A stretch of DNA of 64,000 bases from Paramacrobiotus metropolitanus (lineage: Eukaryota; Tardigrada; Eutardigrada; Parachela; Macrobiotidae). The DNA is taken from the NCBI RefSeq assembly GCF_019649055.1, contig NW_026570252.1:1116001-1180000 (forward strand), read 5' to 3'. Positions 48,942 through 60,996 of this stretch are shown one piece after another; the first letter of the stretch is position 1; the number at the start of each line of letters is the position of its first letter. A program made the position numbers and the translations under genes. The notes below the pieces were generated by a model. It had not been told where the DNA came from and ran no database searches. It was given only the letters and a program-made list of their open reading frames with translations.

Positions 48942-50212
48942 GGCTCGTAACTACTATATTCTATGCATTTTCATCAAAACACTACAGACATTCTAAAAAC
49001 AAACAAGCGAAACATTGAAAATAGGCGTTACTTTAAAACAATGGGCATGCAATCAATTTACAAAAGCAAATTTAAATGACTGTGATAATGGTAGCCATCT
49101 ATGACGAGTTATGATTGATTCCCCAAGTCCAGCATCATCCAAGGCAGATAAATAGACGGGCGATTGCGGCCAGTAAAAAACGTCACCAGCGGAAGTATCG
49201 TGGACGATCGTAATAGAATAATGAAGCGGTGAAAATTATTACGGATGGTATATCATTCTAGGACAATATTTCCTTTCCACCAAAGATTATTGCTTAAAAG
49301 CGCAATCCAGCGATTCTCTGTTCACACAAAGCGTGTTCATGTTCTAGTCGGTCCGACGCATGTATCGCACTAAACCGGTTTTGTGAACAGCGACCGAGAA
49401 ACCGGTTTTCTCGTATCACAAAAGTGAGCGCCGCTTCGTTTAATTCCGGTCAGGTGGTTAAATTGGTCTGGCGGTCCGACGGAATGAATATTGTCCGAAA
49501 TTGTGCTATGCGATACACATGGAAAAGGTCATACTGTGGGCAAAAATCAGGTGGCAAGTTATGGCTGCAACGGTGATGGCCGCAAGAATGAAAGGTCACA
49601 ATAAATGTTGACAATAAAAGGTCACACAATTAATGCTGAAAATAATGAAAGGTCATAAAATTTATGCTGAAAATAAGGAAAGGTCACGAAATCAATGCTG
49701 ACCATAACGCAAGGTCATCAAATTAATGCGGATAATGAATGAAAGGTCACGAAATCAATGCTGACCATAACGCAAGGTCATCAAATTAATGCGGATAATG
49801 AATGAAAGGTCACGAAATTAATACTGACATAGCGTAGGAATGAATGAAGGCGATGGATTATGACACAACGGAATGGGTGTTCGATGGCGAACTACGCAAA
49901 GGTCACAACGGCAACTGACCCGCCAGCCACAGCCGCCGTGTGGCTGGAGCGATTCCCTCAACGGAATAAGAAATCACTACATGGTAACCGTGGCTTTTAA
50001 GCAGCGGATAACGCTGCTAAATGGAAAGCAGGTTAATTGGGGGAGGCGCAGCATCAGAGCGGGTGATTTCCCCAGATTAATTACGCTGCGAGATTAACGA
50101 AGGTTTGTCTTGCCTGTTTCAGTTAACGCTCGCTAACGCAGATATTGATATTTGGGGAAAACGACGGAAGATGAGCGATGGTCATTTCCGTCGGACTGAC
50201 AAACAGCGAAAA
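48942..50212 (+). repeat. R1 repeat, copy C, expanded
   Basis: The third direct copy of R1, about 250-300 bp longer than A and B because of the 31-bp array at 49591-49830. The 3' half aligns with copies A and B through ACGCAAAGGTCAC, GGCTGGAGCGATTCC, AAGCAGCGGA and TTTCCGTCGGACTGA. Confidence 0.75.
49591..49830 (+). promoter_or_regulatory. 31-bp tandem array of AAAGGTCA (NBRE-like) sites
   Basis: AAAGGTCA or its one-mismatch form CAAGGTCA begins at 49591, 49617, 49648, 49679, 49710, 49742, 49773 and 49805. Spacing is 31-32 bp apart from one 26-bp step. Two 62-bp units (49680-49741 and 49742-49803) are identical or nearly so. AAAGGTCA is the established monomer site of NR4A receptors and also fits the half-site of other orphan receptors. 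Confidence 0.8.
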
Positions 50213-53200
50213 TTAATATCATCGTTCCGGCAAACAACGCGATTCAGTTTCCAAATCGTTGCAAATTCACCGTTAAGAATTTCCAGTAAAATTGTTGCAG
50301 GTGATGTGGCACAAATATTTAATAAATTTCTCGATGTCTTTATAACTATAGGAAACCACGCAGCTCAGAACAGTTGTAGAAAAAGTAGTCGGTTCGTCTT
50401 AACGCATCCTGCGCACACAAGAGTTTCTCTATTCGAGTCCATCGCTGGGCGATTTATGTGCACTGCATTGGCGTAAAATGCCGCGCGTCCGGTATCGTCA
50501 AACGACTATTCTCAACCTCATTAGTCTTTGACGAAAACGGACGCGCAGCGTTGCCATCCGCGGTGATCGCTGGCCGGTCTTCGGGACCGTATAACCGGTG
50601 TCTGCAATGGACCGGTAAGGATAGCTCTGGACGATGTGGGCGAACCTTCAGATTTTCATGTAAAGCGCAGAACAGTGGGGTAGGTTGTTTTCTATCTTGA
50701 AAAGTACATTGCATTTCCCATTCAGTTAGTAATTATTGCTATGATTTTCCAGTTTCTCAAACACAGGTAAAGACCCAGGGGGTCACGGGTCAAAAGGTCA
50801 CGCGCCTATAAAGCTCACTGACAAAGATCCGGCGTACGTAAGCGGTAATTAACTACAAAGGTCATGCAGCCATATTTCTGTGTTTGTTCTTGAATTTTTG
50901 TGTTTTCTTAGGTGCTTTTTACGTTTTCTTAAATTTTAATTTACAAGAAAATCTCTGGCATACTTAGCGGCGTATAGAATGGTCTTCATGATTACATGTC
51001 GTTTCCTTTTACAGGAGCATAACAAAAACAAAGGACAATAACCAGATCACCAAACAAGTTTTTGAATTTTTTATGCGACGATTCGTATTTATATGTGATA
51101 TACTGTATAGTAAAAGATGAAGGAAAATTATCAAAAAATCCACACGATTTTAGTTGCCAGACAATTTGCATTTTATAACCAAAACGTAATCTTCTTGGGT
51201 TTCTCATGGGCATATACAATACTTCGTGTAGGAATCCTTGCCCGTTTATTCTATGCTAATTCAATGAGAAAATAAACAATAACTGTAACTTGTTCGGGTC
51301 TGTCTGAATTCTTACTTGTTTAATATGAAAAATCCTGTGGATTTTTCTGTATCTTGTACGACAATGGTTAAAATAATGATACCCCAAAAATACACGAGAA
51401 GAAAGCGTTAGCGTTAATGAGATAACTGCAGTTAGTACAACTATGAATGTAATTGCTCGTACTGCATGAGCCAGGCATGGTTATCCCTTATTTTTGCTTT
51501 TTTCGGCAAATTTCGAACCGCTTTTTTTGGGAAAATAAATATTAAAATCGTTCTCGTAGTGAAACAATTTCAGCATTTTTCAGGTAGGTTAAAAAGAATT
51601 TTAAAAGTTGAAAAACAGAATAAAAACCTGGTTTATACTGTCCGTTTCCATAGAAAATTTGGAGAAGATCGGTTCATATTTCATAATGAGACTTTTGGCA
51701 CAGCTGACTGTGCTTAGCATGACCTTGAACCTTTCGAAATCTTTTCTCAGCCGGATGTTTCGCATAAAAGCCGGTTTTCACGCCAATGTATACTTTACAA
51801 ATCATCTGGCAACAGAATGCCATAGAACAAAGCAAAAAAGTGTTTGGGAATACGCGAAGCCGGCAGTTTTCGTCCGGAACATGAGTTTGGTACCATGTAC
51901 AAGTATCAGCATATCGAGTCCTGTCCTTGACCCGGTTGGGCCGAATGTTGAGCTCTGTAGGAAGTCCACTTTGTCCGTTATGGTTATCGTTGGAAAAATA
52001 CTGTAAAGAGTATCGATGATTAGTTAAAGGACAGTTACGAGAAATCCTTCGTGATTACTTTAACAGCAGCAACGCTCGCAAATTTCATGGAAGCAGCCGC
52101 GTGCGTGCTTCCGGGAAGGGATAAAGGTCACCATGTCGTTAATTACTTCCGTTGCAATCAGCTTATACTAATAATGCAATTATCACAAAAAAAAACGCTT
52201 TACCGGCATCTATAATAGTATGCATATGACAGTATATGCAATACAAGCCCGTCCCGTAATTTCCTACGTAAAGGTACAAAAGAGCAAAGTTAGCGCTTAA
52301 ATCGATGGCCACTTCACTACGTTTACCGCACGGCCTAAATTGCGCAGTTTGATTGGCGCTTGATTACTGCATCGATCGTTTTCTAGCCACCTTCCGCCAG
52401 GCAATTACGATTATTCACATTAAAGTCTGGCCTGCATCAAGCCACCAGCCAGCCGAATGCATGTTACGTGTTTAAACAGTGTGGCGTGGCACGGCTTTGT
52501 ATAGAGTTTGGCGTTTTGGTTTTGTTGTATTTATGTGCAGGAAATTACGGGACAGGCTTGTACAGGCCGTGATCGATACCGGTTTATCGAGACGGTGAAT
52601 GCCGACGGGCTACAATTAGCCACGGCGCCTGATCACAGCGTTGAACGTGTTTTGGACACCGTGGCGCGTGGCTGGAAGGCTCACGCGGATGGTGTCGAAT
52701 AAAATCCCCGGCTGAACCGGGTGCAGACGTTGTACGTTAGCAGACAATATGCAATCGGAGGACGTCAGCACGACGCCGCTAACCATCATTACATATTCAT
52801 CACTCATGTTTTCTTCACCATCACGCTCCTGTCTGATGGAAGCGCGCTATAGTCTATTTATCCCGTAGGATGTTTAATAAAATATTATATCCATACATCG
52901 GTAATCGCATTATAAGAAACACGCGCGTTATACCGTGTAGACGGTGTTGTGTTAGACTTATCAGCTTACGAAAGTAAAATTCCCTATAGCTGTCAATGCA
53001 GTTGAGTGTTTCTAATATTAAATCATTACAGCGAAGGATTACCGAAGTATCGCATCTGTGTCATCGTTACCTGGCGCGTAACACTATACACTATCGTTCC
53101 CTTTAACCTGGATTTCGCTTAACCGTTTTTCTCAAACTAGTGCATTGAACTTCCAATCAGTAACAAGAAACCCTATGACGTCCGGTTCATGCACAATCCA

Positions 53201-53383
53201 ATCTCCCACTTCCGGTCATTGTTTTCTTCCTCAACTCGGGGAAATTTTCCCCGCTCCCGCGCGCAACCGGAAATGATTCCTCCAGGCCGCGGATCATCTT
53301 CCTTCCGCTGCCGTACACCCCAGTGTGTCAACGAACAAAATCCAGCGTACATCCTCGTCAACAACCTTTAATCGGGGCACACC
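50213..53383. other. Intergenic region, no supported gene
   Basis: About 3.2 kb upstream of the GPCR. It holds a GC-richer patch at 50460-50690 and another at 52560-52800, both with open frames lacking known domains. It also holds one copy of repeat R2 (51640-51915), a tRNA B-box-like repeat (50405-50470), and AAAGGTCA sites at 50793, 50857 and 52123. Confidence 0.45.
51640..51915 (+). repeat. R2 dispersed repeat, copy 1
   Basis: Matches 61285-61550 in the same orientation. Shared anchors are AGATCGGTTCAT, ATAATGAGACTTT, TTCACGCCA.TGTATAC and a stretch around GTACCATGTAC. There is no intact coding frame common to both. Confidence 0.7.
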
Positions 53384-54332
53384 ATGTTTCCCATCAACAA
53401 CTCCATCGCGTCTCCCAACGCCACCGGGAATTTTTCCATCCCGGTGGGCGCCGGCTGGACGGCATGGCTAACCGTCAAGGTCACCGTGACCTTTGCCTCC
53501 TTCTTCCTTAATTCCGCGGTCATCGCCGTGCACTGCGCTATCCCGGCGTTTATCAACCCGTTCGGCGTCTACCTCCTGGCGCTATACATTAGCAACGTCT
53601 TCTACCTCTTAACCAACCGCCCCATCGGGCTGCTGGATGAATTCTCCGGATTATTATCACGATCCGGGTTTTCCCTATGCGTTTTCTTCAACTACAACGC
53701 CGTCAGCAGCTGCCTGCCGGTGGTGTATCACGTCCTCATCTCCGCCAACCGGCTCTGGGCCATGACCTTTCCCGTCTCCTACAAACAGCGTCACACCCGC
53801 CTCGTGGCGGTGGCTATCTGTATCGCGGCCGCTGTCCTTGTCCATGTAATTAATCTACCGGCTTTTCTCGTCGATATGCTGTATTATTATCCGCGTACCG
53901 TTCCAGCCAATAGCAAGCAGTGTCGCCATAATTCCGGCGCGCTGATTGGCTGGTACCGCGCCGATATTATTTCTCAACCGGATTACGCCGCTGCTGTTTA
54001 TTATCGTGGCGTACGGGTTCATTATGTGGCGGCGGTGGCAGCGCACGAAAATTCAAAGTAGCCGCTGGCCGCTGGAGGGCAGCGTGTCGACAACGCGCGC
54101 CGAGCGACCGCAGCGAGCAAAGGTGCGGCCGCTGACGGTGCTGACGCTGACGTCGGTGGGGGTGGTGGTGTGCTGGGTGCCGGCCGATGTGTACTACTTT
54201 GCCGCGACGTTCCTGCAGATCACGGGGTTCCCGCGGGATTTCTTCACGATTATCGGGACGCTGTATTCGCTGCAGATGGTGCTGGATCCGCTGATGTGGG
54301 TGTGCAGCTTGCGCCGAACGAAACGGGGATAA
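53384..54332 (+). CDS. Rhodopsin-like (class A) orphan GPCR
   Basis: A single exon of about 315 aa. Short N-terminus with three N-glycosylation sites (NNS, NAT, NFS). Seven hydrophobic segments: TM1 TVTFASFFLNSAVIAV, TM2 FGVYLLALYISNVFYLL, TM3 with the disulfide Cys (FSLCVFF) ending in NRLWAMTFP where DRY would be, TM4 VAVAICIAAAVLVHVI, an extracellular loop Cys (QCRHN), TM5 TPLLFIIVAYGFIMW, TM6 with the class A signature VVCWVPADVYYF, and TM7 ending LDPLMWV instead of NPxxY. Ligand unknown. The frame breaks before TM5 at the TTT run 53970-53972; one base fewer joins WYRADII to LNRITPLLF. Without this correction translation stops near 54061 after four TMs. The ATG at 53384 has no long upstream frame. 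TGACCTTT and AAGGTCA motifs occur inside the coding region. Confidence 0.85.
53478..53492. promoter_or_regulatory. Perfect 15-bp AGGTCA-nnn-TGACCT palindrome
   Basis: AGGTCACCGTGACCT, an exact inverted repeat with 3-bp spacing, equal to the consensus estrogen/steroid-receptor-type response element. It lies in the first transmembrane segment of the GPCR, where it encodes KVTVTF, so it may be fortuitous. Confidence 0.4.
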
Positions 54333-56280
54333 ATTTTTTCATTCATAATTTTTTTTTTATTTTTATTACACGTATGTAACGTTTTTGTCTGTACAGAGCG
54401 GTTTGTTTATGGTTAGCTGTCCTGTATTTTGACGTGTCAAAGCAATAATTAATCTAAGGTGGTCAGATTCTGTAACTTGAATCTCTGCTAATTTGCTAGA
54501 TCTGTTTATCAGTTGATTTTCATTTTATCTATATTATTTTTAATTTTTAATAGCAGGGCTTAATCTTCTAAATAAACGGTTTATTGAATTTAGTAGCTAA
54601 AAAATTGTCTATCGAATGATACTAAACTGCTTACTGAATCATAAGTGGTTCGCAGGAAAGAAAGCGGAAAAAAAGACCATCTCACTCAGCCACTCGGCTG
54701 TTTCTGTGGGCAAAAGGAAATAAAGCAGTATAAGGTTGTGTACAAAGGTGACAATTGAAATCATATCAGAATTTATTTTGGCCAAATTTGCAAAACACCA
54801 GATTAAGGAGCTCTTGTTTTCTTTTCGAACTGTTCGAATTTTTTTTTTAACTGTTTTGTCTCGAGAAGGACTTGATGTTTCAACAGAAAAATATTTTTTG
54901 CATGGTGCACGGGCTGGAGGAGTTTTATAGTCAGTACACTTTGTGACTTCAAAAAAATGCCGGCTTTTTATCTGGTATTTTTTTGTATTTTCGTTAGAAA
55001 ATTTTGCTGTACGACAGGCGGCAACAAAAAATTGTCTATTTTGATGATAAAATGTAATCAACCCATCGCCCAAACAAAAACAAGTTTTAAGCACATCAGC
55101 TCTTGAACGGTTGGTGAGGAAACGTCTTTCAAATAGTCTGCTTAACGAATGTAACGAGAACGAAATGTGGGCTCTCAGTTCTCCCGCTTCTTGTCCAAAC
55201 ACTGTCACTATGATATCGAATTCTTTATAGTAAAAAATACCACAAACAACCCTTATATTCGAAATAGCAACGCGACAGAAAATAATCTATTTAGTTGAAT
55301 AACAGGAATTTTTAGTGAGAAATTGGTCAACTCGAGTATTCGCTTCCGGGGCATCTTCCAATTCCACCTCATTTTCAAAAACAATTTATAAAACCGTCAC
55401 GCTTTTCTTACAGGCTACTGTGACTTCACTTTTATATGCAGCAAACGTGCTCTTTTCAATGCAACTACCATAGCGTTCATCAGATACCTGGCAATTTGGC
55501 AAATAAAAAAACAACCGTAAATACCGTAAATAAAATGGTAAATACCGTGTTGAAAGGAAACCGCGCAACAATTTGCGCAGCGTCTCTAACGATTAATGCG
55601 TGACATGCCCGAATAGCCAGGTGCTGGTACCGAATTTTGCCGAAGTGAAGAAAATGCGCGTTGACGACCTTCCGGCTATCCTCCTGGGCAGCATCTCTCT
55701 CAGCATGGTGCATTTCAGATTAGGATGAGTCAGTACGTTGGTAGGAAGTCAATTCTCCGACCTACAATTCGCTGCCCAACAATTTGCTGACCCACATGTT
55801 GCTGACATACACAATTCGCTGACCGACAAATTGTTGACCGACAATTCGCTGTTCCTGCTAAATTGTTGACCGACGTTTGTCGAAACATTTTTGCTGACCG
55901 ACAACTTGCTTTTCGGTTCGATACGTTGGTTTCTGAGTTTTCTTAACACTTCTTGTTGTTTTTTCTTAAACTTCGTTCTCCGGGTTTTTTAGGTTTCTTA
56001 GTTTTCTTAGGTTTCTTGGGTTTCTTAAGTCAGCAAAATATCAACAGCAAGATGTCCACCGAGTTAGCCGCGTTTACCAAACAACAAAGTTCTGCATACA
56101 ATCTTGTCGCGGATCACAGGGTTTGGCGGCAAATTTCGCTCGACTACCTCCGGAATTGCCACATCATCTTTCTTATTCCATCCCGGTGCGCTGGCGTTTG
56201 TAGGAGGCCCCTACCTATATCTTGTACATACTCTTACTACCTGCTGTTACGCCTGTTTGTACATACTATTTCTCAGTTGA
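54333..56280. other. Intergenic region, no supported gene
   Basis: No gene recognised. A minus-strand frame at 54639-55208 has no domain I can name. Imperfect repeats of TTGCTGACCGACAA occur at 55755-55905, and TTTCTTAGG-type repeats at 55985-56030. Confidence 0.4.
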
Positions 56281-56839
56281 CGTACAGGGTCCTGGACAGA
56301 ATTGTCGGCCAGGACACTGACCACCCGAGTGCGCTTCTAATCCGGCGTCGTCGTTGCCGGGCGGGGCCCGGCCATCCATGACTGGCGCCCGGTGCTCGGA
56401 GCTGGAATGGGAGGACGCCGGCGACGCCATGGGCAGGCTGTGGCCGATCATCGGTGCGTCGGGCGTCCCCCGAGGATGCCTGTCCCGTCGCCAAGGCCGG
56501 GAGAGCAGTCTCCAGTACAGCATTCCTGATGCTCTGCTGAAGATCACTCTCGTGGCCTCTCCCGGGGGCGGCGGGGGCCGCGTAGAGCGTTGGCGATGGA
56601 AATGCACACGTGCTCATGGAGGCCGGGTGGTGACGGAGAGGTCGCTAAGGCGCGAAGGGGAGTAGGAAGACCATGAGGGGGGACGAGAGGCGACGGCCGT
56701 TCCCTGTTCTCCGACGCGGAGCCGACCGTGTTCGGACCAGGCCAGGACCAGCTGTACATCGGAGGAAAGGGTCGATGGGGTCAGAGCGGCCACCCTCGGC
56801 GGCGTTGAAACCCAGGTGGTCGGCCGGCGCGCCGTGGAG

Positions 56840-57032
56840 CTGGAGACAGGGGTTGGCGATGGCGGCGGCCAAACGATTTGTTAACGAGATTGGGAAGAGA
56901 ATTTTACTACAAACCGGCGATATTCGTAGTCTTGAGTTTTTGAAGCAGAACATCTCTTTAGCAATTCAACGTGGTAATGCTGCTTCAGTGATGGGTACCG
57001 TGGAGAATGTAGTTTCGTCTAACCGTATTTAG
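56840..57032 (+). pseudogene. Reverse-transcriptase C-terminal relic
   Basis: The frame reads AKRFVNEIGKRILLQTGD and then ISLAIQRGNAASVMGT before a stop at 57030-57032. This is the C-terminal signature of the same RT family as the relic at 15612-16200, here on the plus strand. The GC-rich 560 bp upstream (56280-56840) contains no RT motif I can confirm. Confidence 0.65.
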
Positions 57033-57962
57033 ATCATGATATCGTTATCGCGCTATTAAAATGAATCGATCACACACCATACGCCAATCCCCGCTAACTG
57101 GAAGAGCAAGAACAAACCTAAGATAACTGAGAATAAACTGCATAAACTTTGATAACTGACAGGAATGATAAGAAGATCATGAAATACATAAAAGGCAACG
57201 AATACAAAAATATTCAAAGTGATTATACGAGATGCCAAGCAACGTCCTTACAATTAAAAAAAAACTAGTAAAAAAATAATTAAATAAAAACTTGGTAAGT
57301 TGTAACGTAACCCACAGAAGTCAGTTAAGTAAGTATTCTGTAAGGATAATTACCATTTTAAATGAAAGAAATCTCCAGCAAAATGATTAAACGTTTAAAA
57401 TCTAATTTGGCACACGTACGTAGTGCTGCAGTTCATCTCGTCCAACCGTTCGATATGAAATACTTGTTACCGATTCCGCGTTTCTGCTGTATAATAGCAA
57501 ATCGATCGATCGCATTATTGTACCATGCGTATATAGTGAGGATATGCGCACGTAGCGAACCGGGACTTGCACTCATGCTGTCACGCACCGACACACAAAT
57601 CTGTGCCACTGTATGCTGTATATCGATCGATCCCGAACGGCACACAGGATGGCGCATTCTACCTACACACTGAACTGGTTGATTGGTTGTAAAGCACCAC
57701 ATGTTACATCGCTATTACATATCCAAGAAGAACGTGCACTTTAAGTAACCAAACACGTAGTTTTCGCTTTTTGCTATCCGCTAAACTTTAATCAGCAGAT
57801 TTACTGCAGAAATCTCTGGAAATTCAACCGAGAATAGTAATCGTTTTCCGTTTTAATGAATATGAAAAAATAATTGGCCGCTGCAAATCGCTAGTTAACA
57901 TAAAGTAATAATTTCAATAACATATTCCACTGAATTCTGACAAAATATTGTTGTTAGGACCG
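57033..57962. other. Spacer between RT relic and P450
   Basis: AT-rich, no gene seen. It is the 3' flank of the P450 gene on the minus strand. Confidence 0.5.
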
Positions 57963-60323
57963 TTATATGCGCGGTAGAAAACACAGCCGGTGCGGCTGCG
58001 TATCGGCCGTGATGCCGGACGTGGGTGTCAGATCGACATCGGCGGGTGCCACGCCCTCCGGCAGCCGAATCTCGAAGCGCTGCACGATGGCCGTGAAGAG
58101 AATGAACAGCTCCGCGCGCGCCAGTGCTTCGCCCAGACACCGTCGCTTTCCTGTCGTCAAATAAGTTTCCATGAAGAAATAAATCTAACGCTAATTTCGA
58201 TTTATTTATGCACAGTGAATACAGTTCAAAGATATTTCTGCCGGTGAATTACTGTTTAATTAGGTAGACCTTACCTAATCCAAAGGGCATCAGATTATCC
58301 GACGGCTGAACTTGGCCGTCCTTGAGGAAGCGCTCCGGTTTAAAGCTTTCCGGTTCATCCCACCAGGCGTCGTTGTGGTGGACGAAATAAATGTTGGCTT
58401 GCACCCACGCTCCTAATAATTAACGACACCCTTACAGAACTAAATAACGAAAACTCAGGAATTAAAATCAAGTCTTATAAATTTAATTACAGACGTGCAA
58501 ATCCAGTAAAAATATAAAAACAAAATTATAAAGGTCAGACTGTGTATGTATAAACCTTTCGGGACGTCGTATCCTTCAATCTGGATGTCCTCTTGGGCGC
58601 AGTGGTTAACGCCCATGGGGACGACGCTGGCGTAGCGGTGTGCCTCCATGAGGGTGGCCTCGACGTAGGGCGTGTCCAGTTTGTCCGAGGGCGTGGCGAA
58701 TTCCCCGTTGGCGGCGTTAACGTGTCGGTCCAGTTCGAATTGGACGCGCTGCTGGATGTCCGGGTGCAGCGCCATCATTAACAACGCCTGCGACAAAGAA
58801 ACTTGTAAAGGTCATGGGTTGCTTAATAATTAATTTCTGCCCATTACCCAGCGCAGCGTCGTGGTGGTCGTCTCGAAACCGGCTTCGAACAGATCTTCCA
58901 ACAGCAGCGGAATTTCCGTCGCTGCGAAATTTGTAATCAATTTAGTTTATAATCACCTTTTAATTTTTTTAACGAAATCAATTTTTTAGTTTAAAATAAT
59001 ATCGGATAAATTTATATAATTTATATACAAATTCTAGGGACATTAATTAATCGAAATAACTTTAGCAGTGTTTACTTACTGCTTAGTGTAGAATATTGCC
59101 CGCTCTTCACCGCCGAAATATAGCTCTCCAGAAAATCAGCGTTGCGATCGGGGACAAAGTTATCGAGATGCTCCTTCATCGGTCGACTGAAGAAGGCGTA
59201 CAGACCCTCCATAATCTCCATAAAACGGCGGTACTGCTCCCGAATGGGCGGCACATACCGCGTCACCGGCAGCACCGCCAGGATGACCTTTTTCATAGTG
59301 AACTCAAAATTCTCCTTGGTGTACTGCAGTAATAAGCGCAGTTGGGGGTCGTCCATTTCGTAGCGGGCGCCGGTGAGGACGCTGGCGATGACGTTGGCCA
59401 CGCTGATGCTCAGCGGCACCTTCGTCTCCAACGGCCGTCCTTCCTGCGCCCGCAGAAAGGTCACCAACGCCCCGGCCTCCGCCACGATCTTCTCCTCCAT
59501 CCGGAACTTGCCCACGCCGAAATCGCGGAACGTCGACAGGATGAAACGCCGGTGCTCCTTCCACATTTCGCCTTTGGAGAAAACCACCCCTAAAACGCCG
59601 CAACGATATAACATTTTTAAAAAAATCTATCATTTGAAGTTTGTGCACATGTTAATACATTTTAAACCATGCATGTATTTTTAAAAATGAAACCTTGTAA
59701 ATTTCGGTTTTTATCTAGTTTTAAAAATTATTACTCGCTGTTGTGTCCATATGTTTATATTTTTATACATTTATAATTTTTAGAAGGATGTCATATTTTA
59801 TAAATGCTACTTAAGTTACAGGGATATAATCGTAAATATGCGTGTGAAGTTGCTGTGAACAGTGAACATATAAATAATAACAAATAAAATACGTACATGG
59901 GGGCAAAATCTATATCAGGTTTTACGTGTACACAAAATTCGCAGCAAATAAGTACGAAAATTGCATTTAATTACCGGTGGCGCCGTGGTTGACGATATTG
60001 CGCTGTTCGATAGACCAGAAATGCGGGCGCGGCACGAGCGCATCGCGGTTAAACGCTTCCTTGATAATAACCGGATCGTTGAGCTGGATGGTGGTGAAGG
60101 GTCCGATCTGGGTGCGCACGACACTTCCGTACTTCTTCGCGTTGTCATAATGCTGTCGTTGAAAGAAGGTAAATCGGGCCGTCAACAACGAGCCAACAAA
60201 AGGCAGACACAGCGGTCCCGGTGGCAGACGGTACTGGGACAAACGCAGGTACCAGGTACCGATGTAGAAGATCAAGTACAGAGCGGCGCTGCCCGCCACG
60301 ATACTCAAGATTTCCGTCAACAT
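57963..60323 (-). CDS. Cytochrome P450, CYP2-clan-like
   Basis: Six minus-strand exons: 60323-59975, 59589-59080, 58921-58848, 58787-58556, 58412-58275, 58150-57963, all in phase, 496 aa, no frame break. An N-terminal membrane anchor (about residues 5-26) is followed by the hinge [13 protein letters not shown]. Helix C has WKEHRRF; the I-helix AGFETTTT has the A-G-x-x-T oxygen-activation motif; the K-helix ExxR is EAHR; PERF is FKPERFL; and the heme loop [15 protein letters not shown] has the Cys ligand, split by the last intron after GLG. An ER-membrane monooxygenase acting with NADPH-P450 reductase. The PPGP hinge and heme loop fit the CYP2 clan, but the subfamily and substrate are not determinable. 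The start is ATG 60323; an upstream in-frame GTG is preceded directly by a stop or acceptor TAG. AAAGGTCA sites lie in introns and in exon 2. Confidence 0.97.
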
Positions 60324-60341
60324 CTTGGTTACATCAGCCAC

Positions 60342-60996
60342 CTAATGGCAGTACGCTGTTAAATTAAACCAGCGTTTCTGGCTGTCTGACGTTACGCACA
60401 ATCTTATGTACAAATTGTGTTATCGGTGTTGTTCGTGCTATCAAGAAACGGGATGATAAGATTTCAGTCAGTGCGAAAGCACAGTCAGTGCGAAAGCTGT
60501 GTTGCGGGTTCTAGTGCAGTGCAGTAATTTAAACACATGTACGTTTCGCAGTCGTACATCGTGAGTGCCTACTGTAGACAAGCTGTGTACGATATACAGC
60601 GCTGTCAGCCTAACTAGAAATTTATACGGATACTAGTATAAAAAAACCGGTTTGGCAACCGGCTGGTTGCATACATATACCGTACCTATCAAAACGGTTC
60701 CATGAAATCCCGTTGCAACGGCTGACCGGTTTATACTGTATTTTGCTTATGTAACATGGGTAAAAGAGAGCTGCCTCGATTTGTGCCATGTCATTTGTGA
60801 AGCGGGCTAGCATGCCATGACTGTTTATGCGCGTACAACGAGCGTGCTATTCTGTTCGATCAGAATATTTTGTTCGATCTCTTGTCAACGGTGGCTGTTA
60901 AATTTTTATGCAATCATTGACGAGTAACACTGCGCAATCTTTCGTTTATTGATCGAGGAAATTCTTCCCTTTCCCGGAGGACGCCGTAATTGCAGA
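60342..60996. promoter_or_regulatory. Divergent P450 / WAP promoter region
   Basis: About 650 bp between the minus-strand P450 start and the plus-strand WAP start. The string GTCAGTGCGAAAGC is duplicated around 60467-60500. No TATA box or known site is clear. Confidence 0.35.

Noticed and set aside
50454-50714. Overlapping 80-86 codon frames on both strands with Cys-rich plus reading
   Set aside because: No domain match and no signal peptide or splice partner; opposite-strand frames are equally open.
52616-52807. 63-codon minus-strand frame (MSDEYVMMVSGVV start)
   Set aside because: Could be an N-terminal exon but no downstream exon in phase was found on the minus strand.
54639-55208. 189-codon minus-strand frame
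   Set aside because: Lys/Phe-rich, no domain, AT-rich codon use unlike all confirmed exons.
60339-60341. GTG as P450 start codon
   Set aside because: A stop (TAG) precedes it directly and the ATG at 60323 gives a normal membrane-anchor N-terminus.
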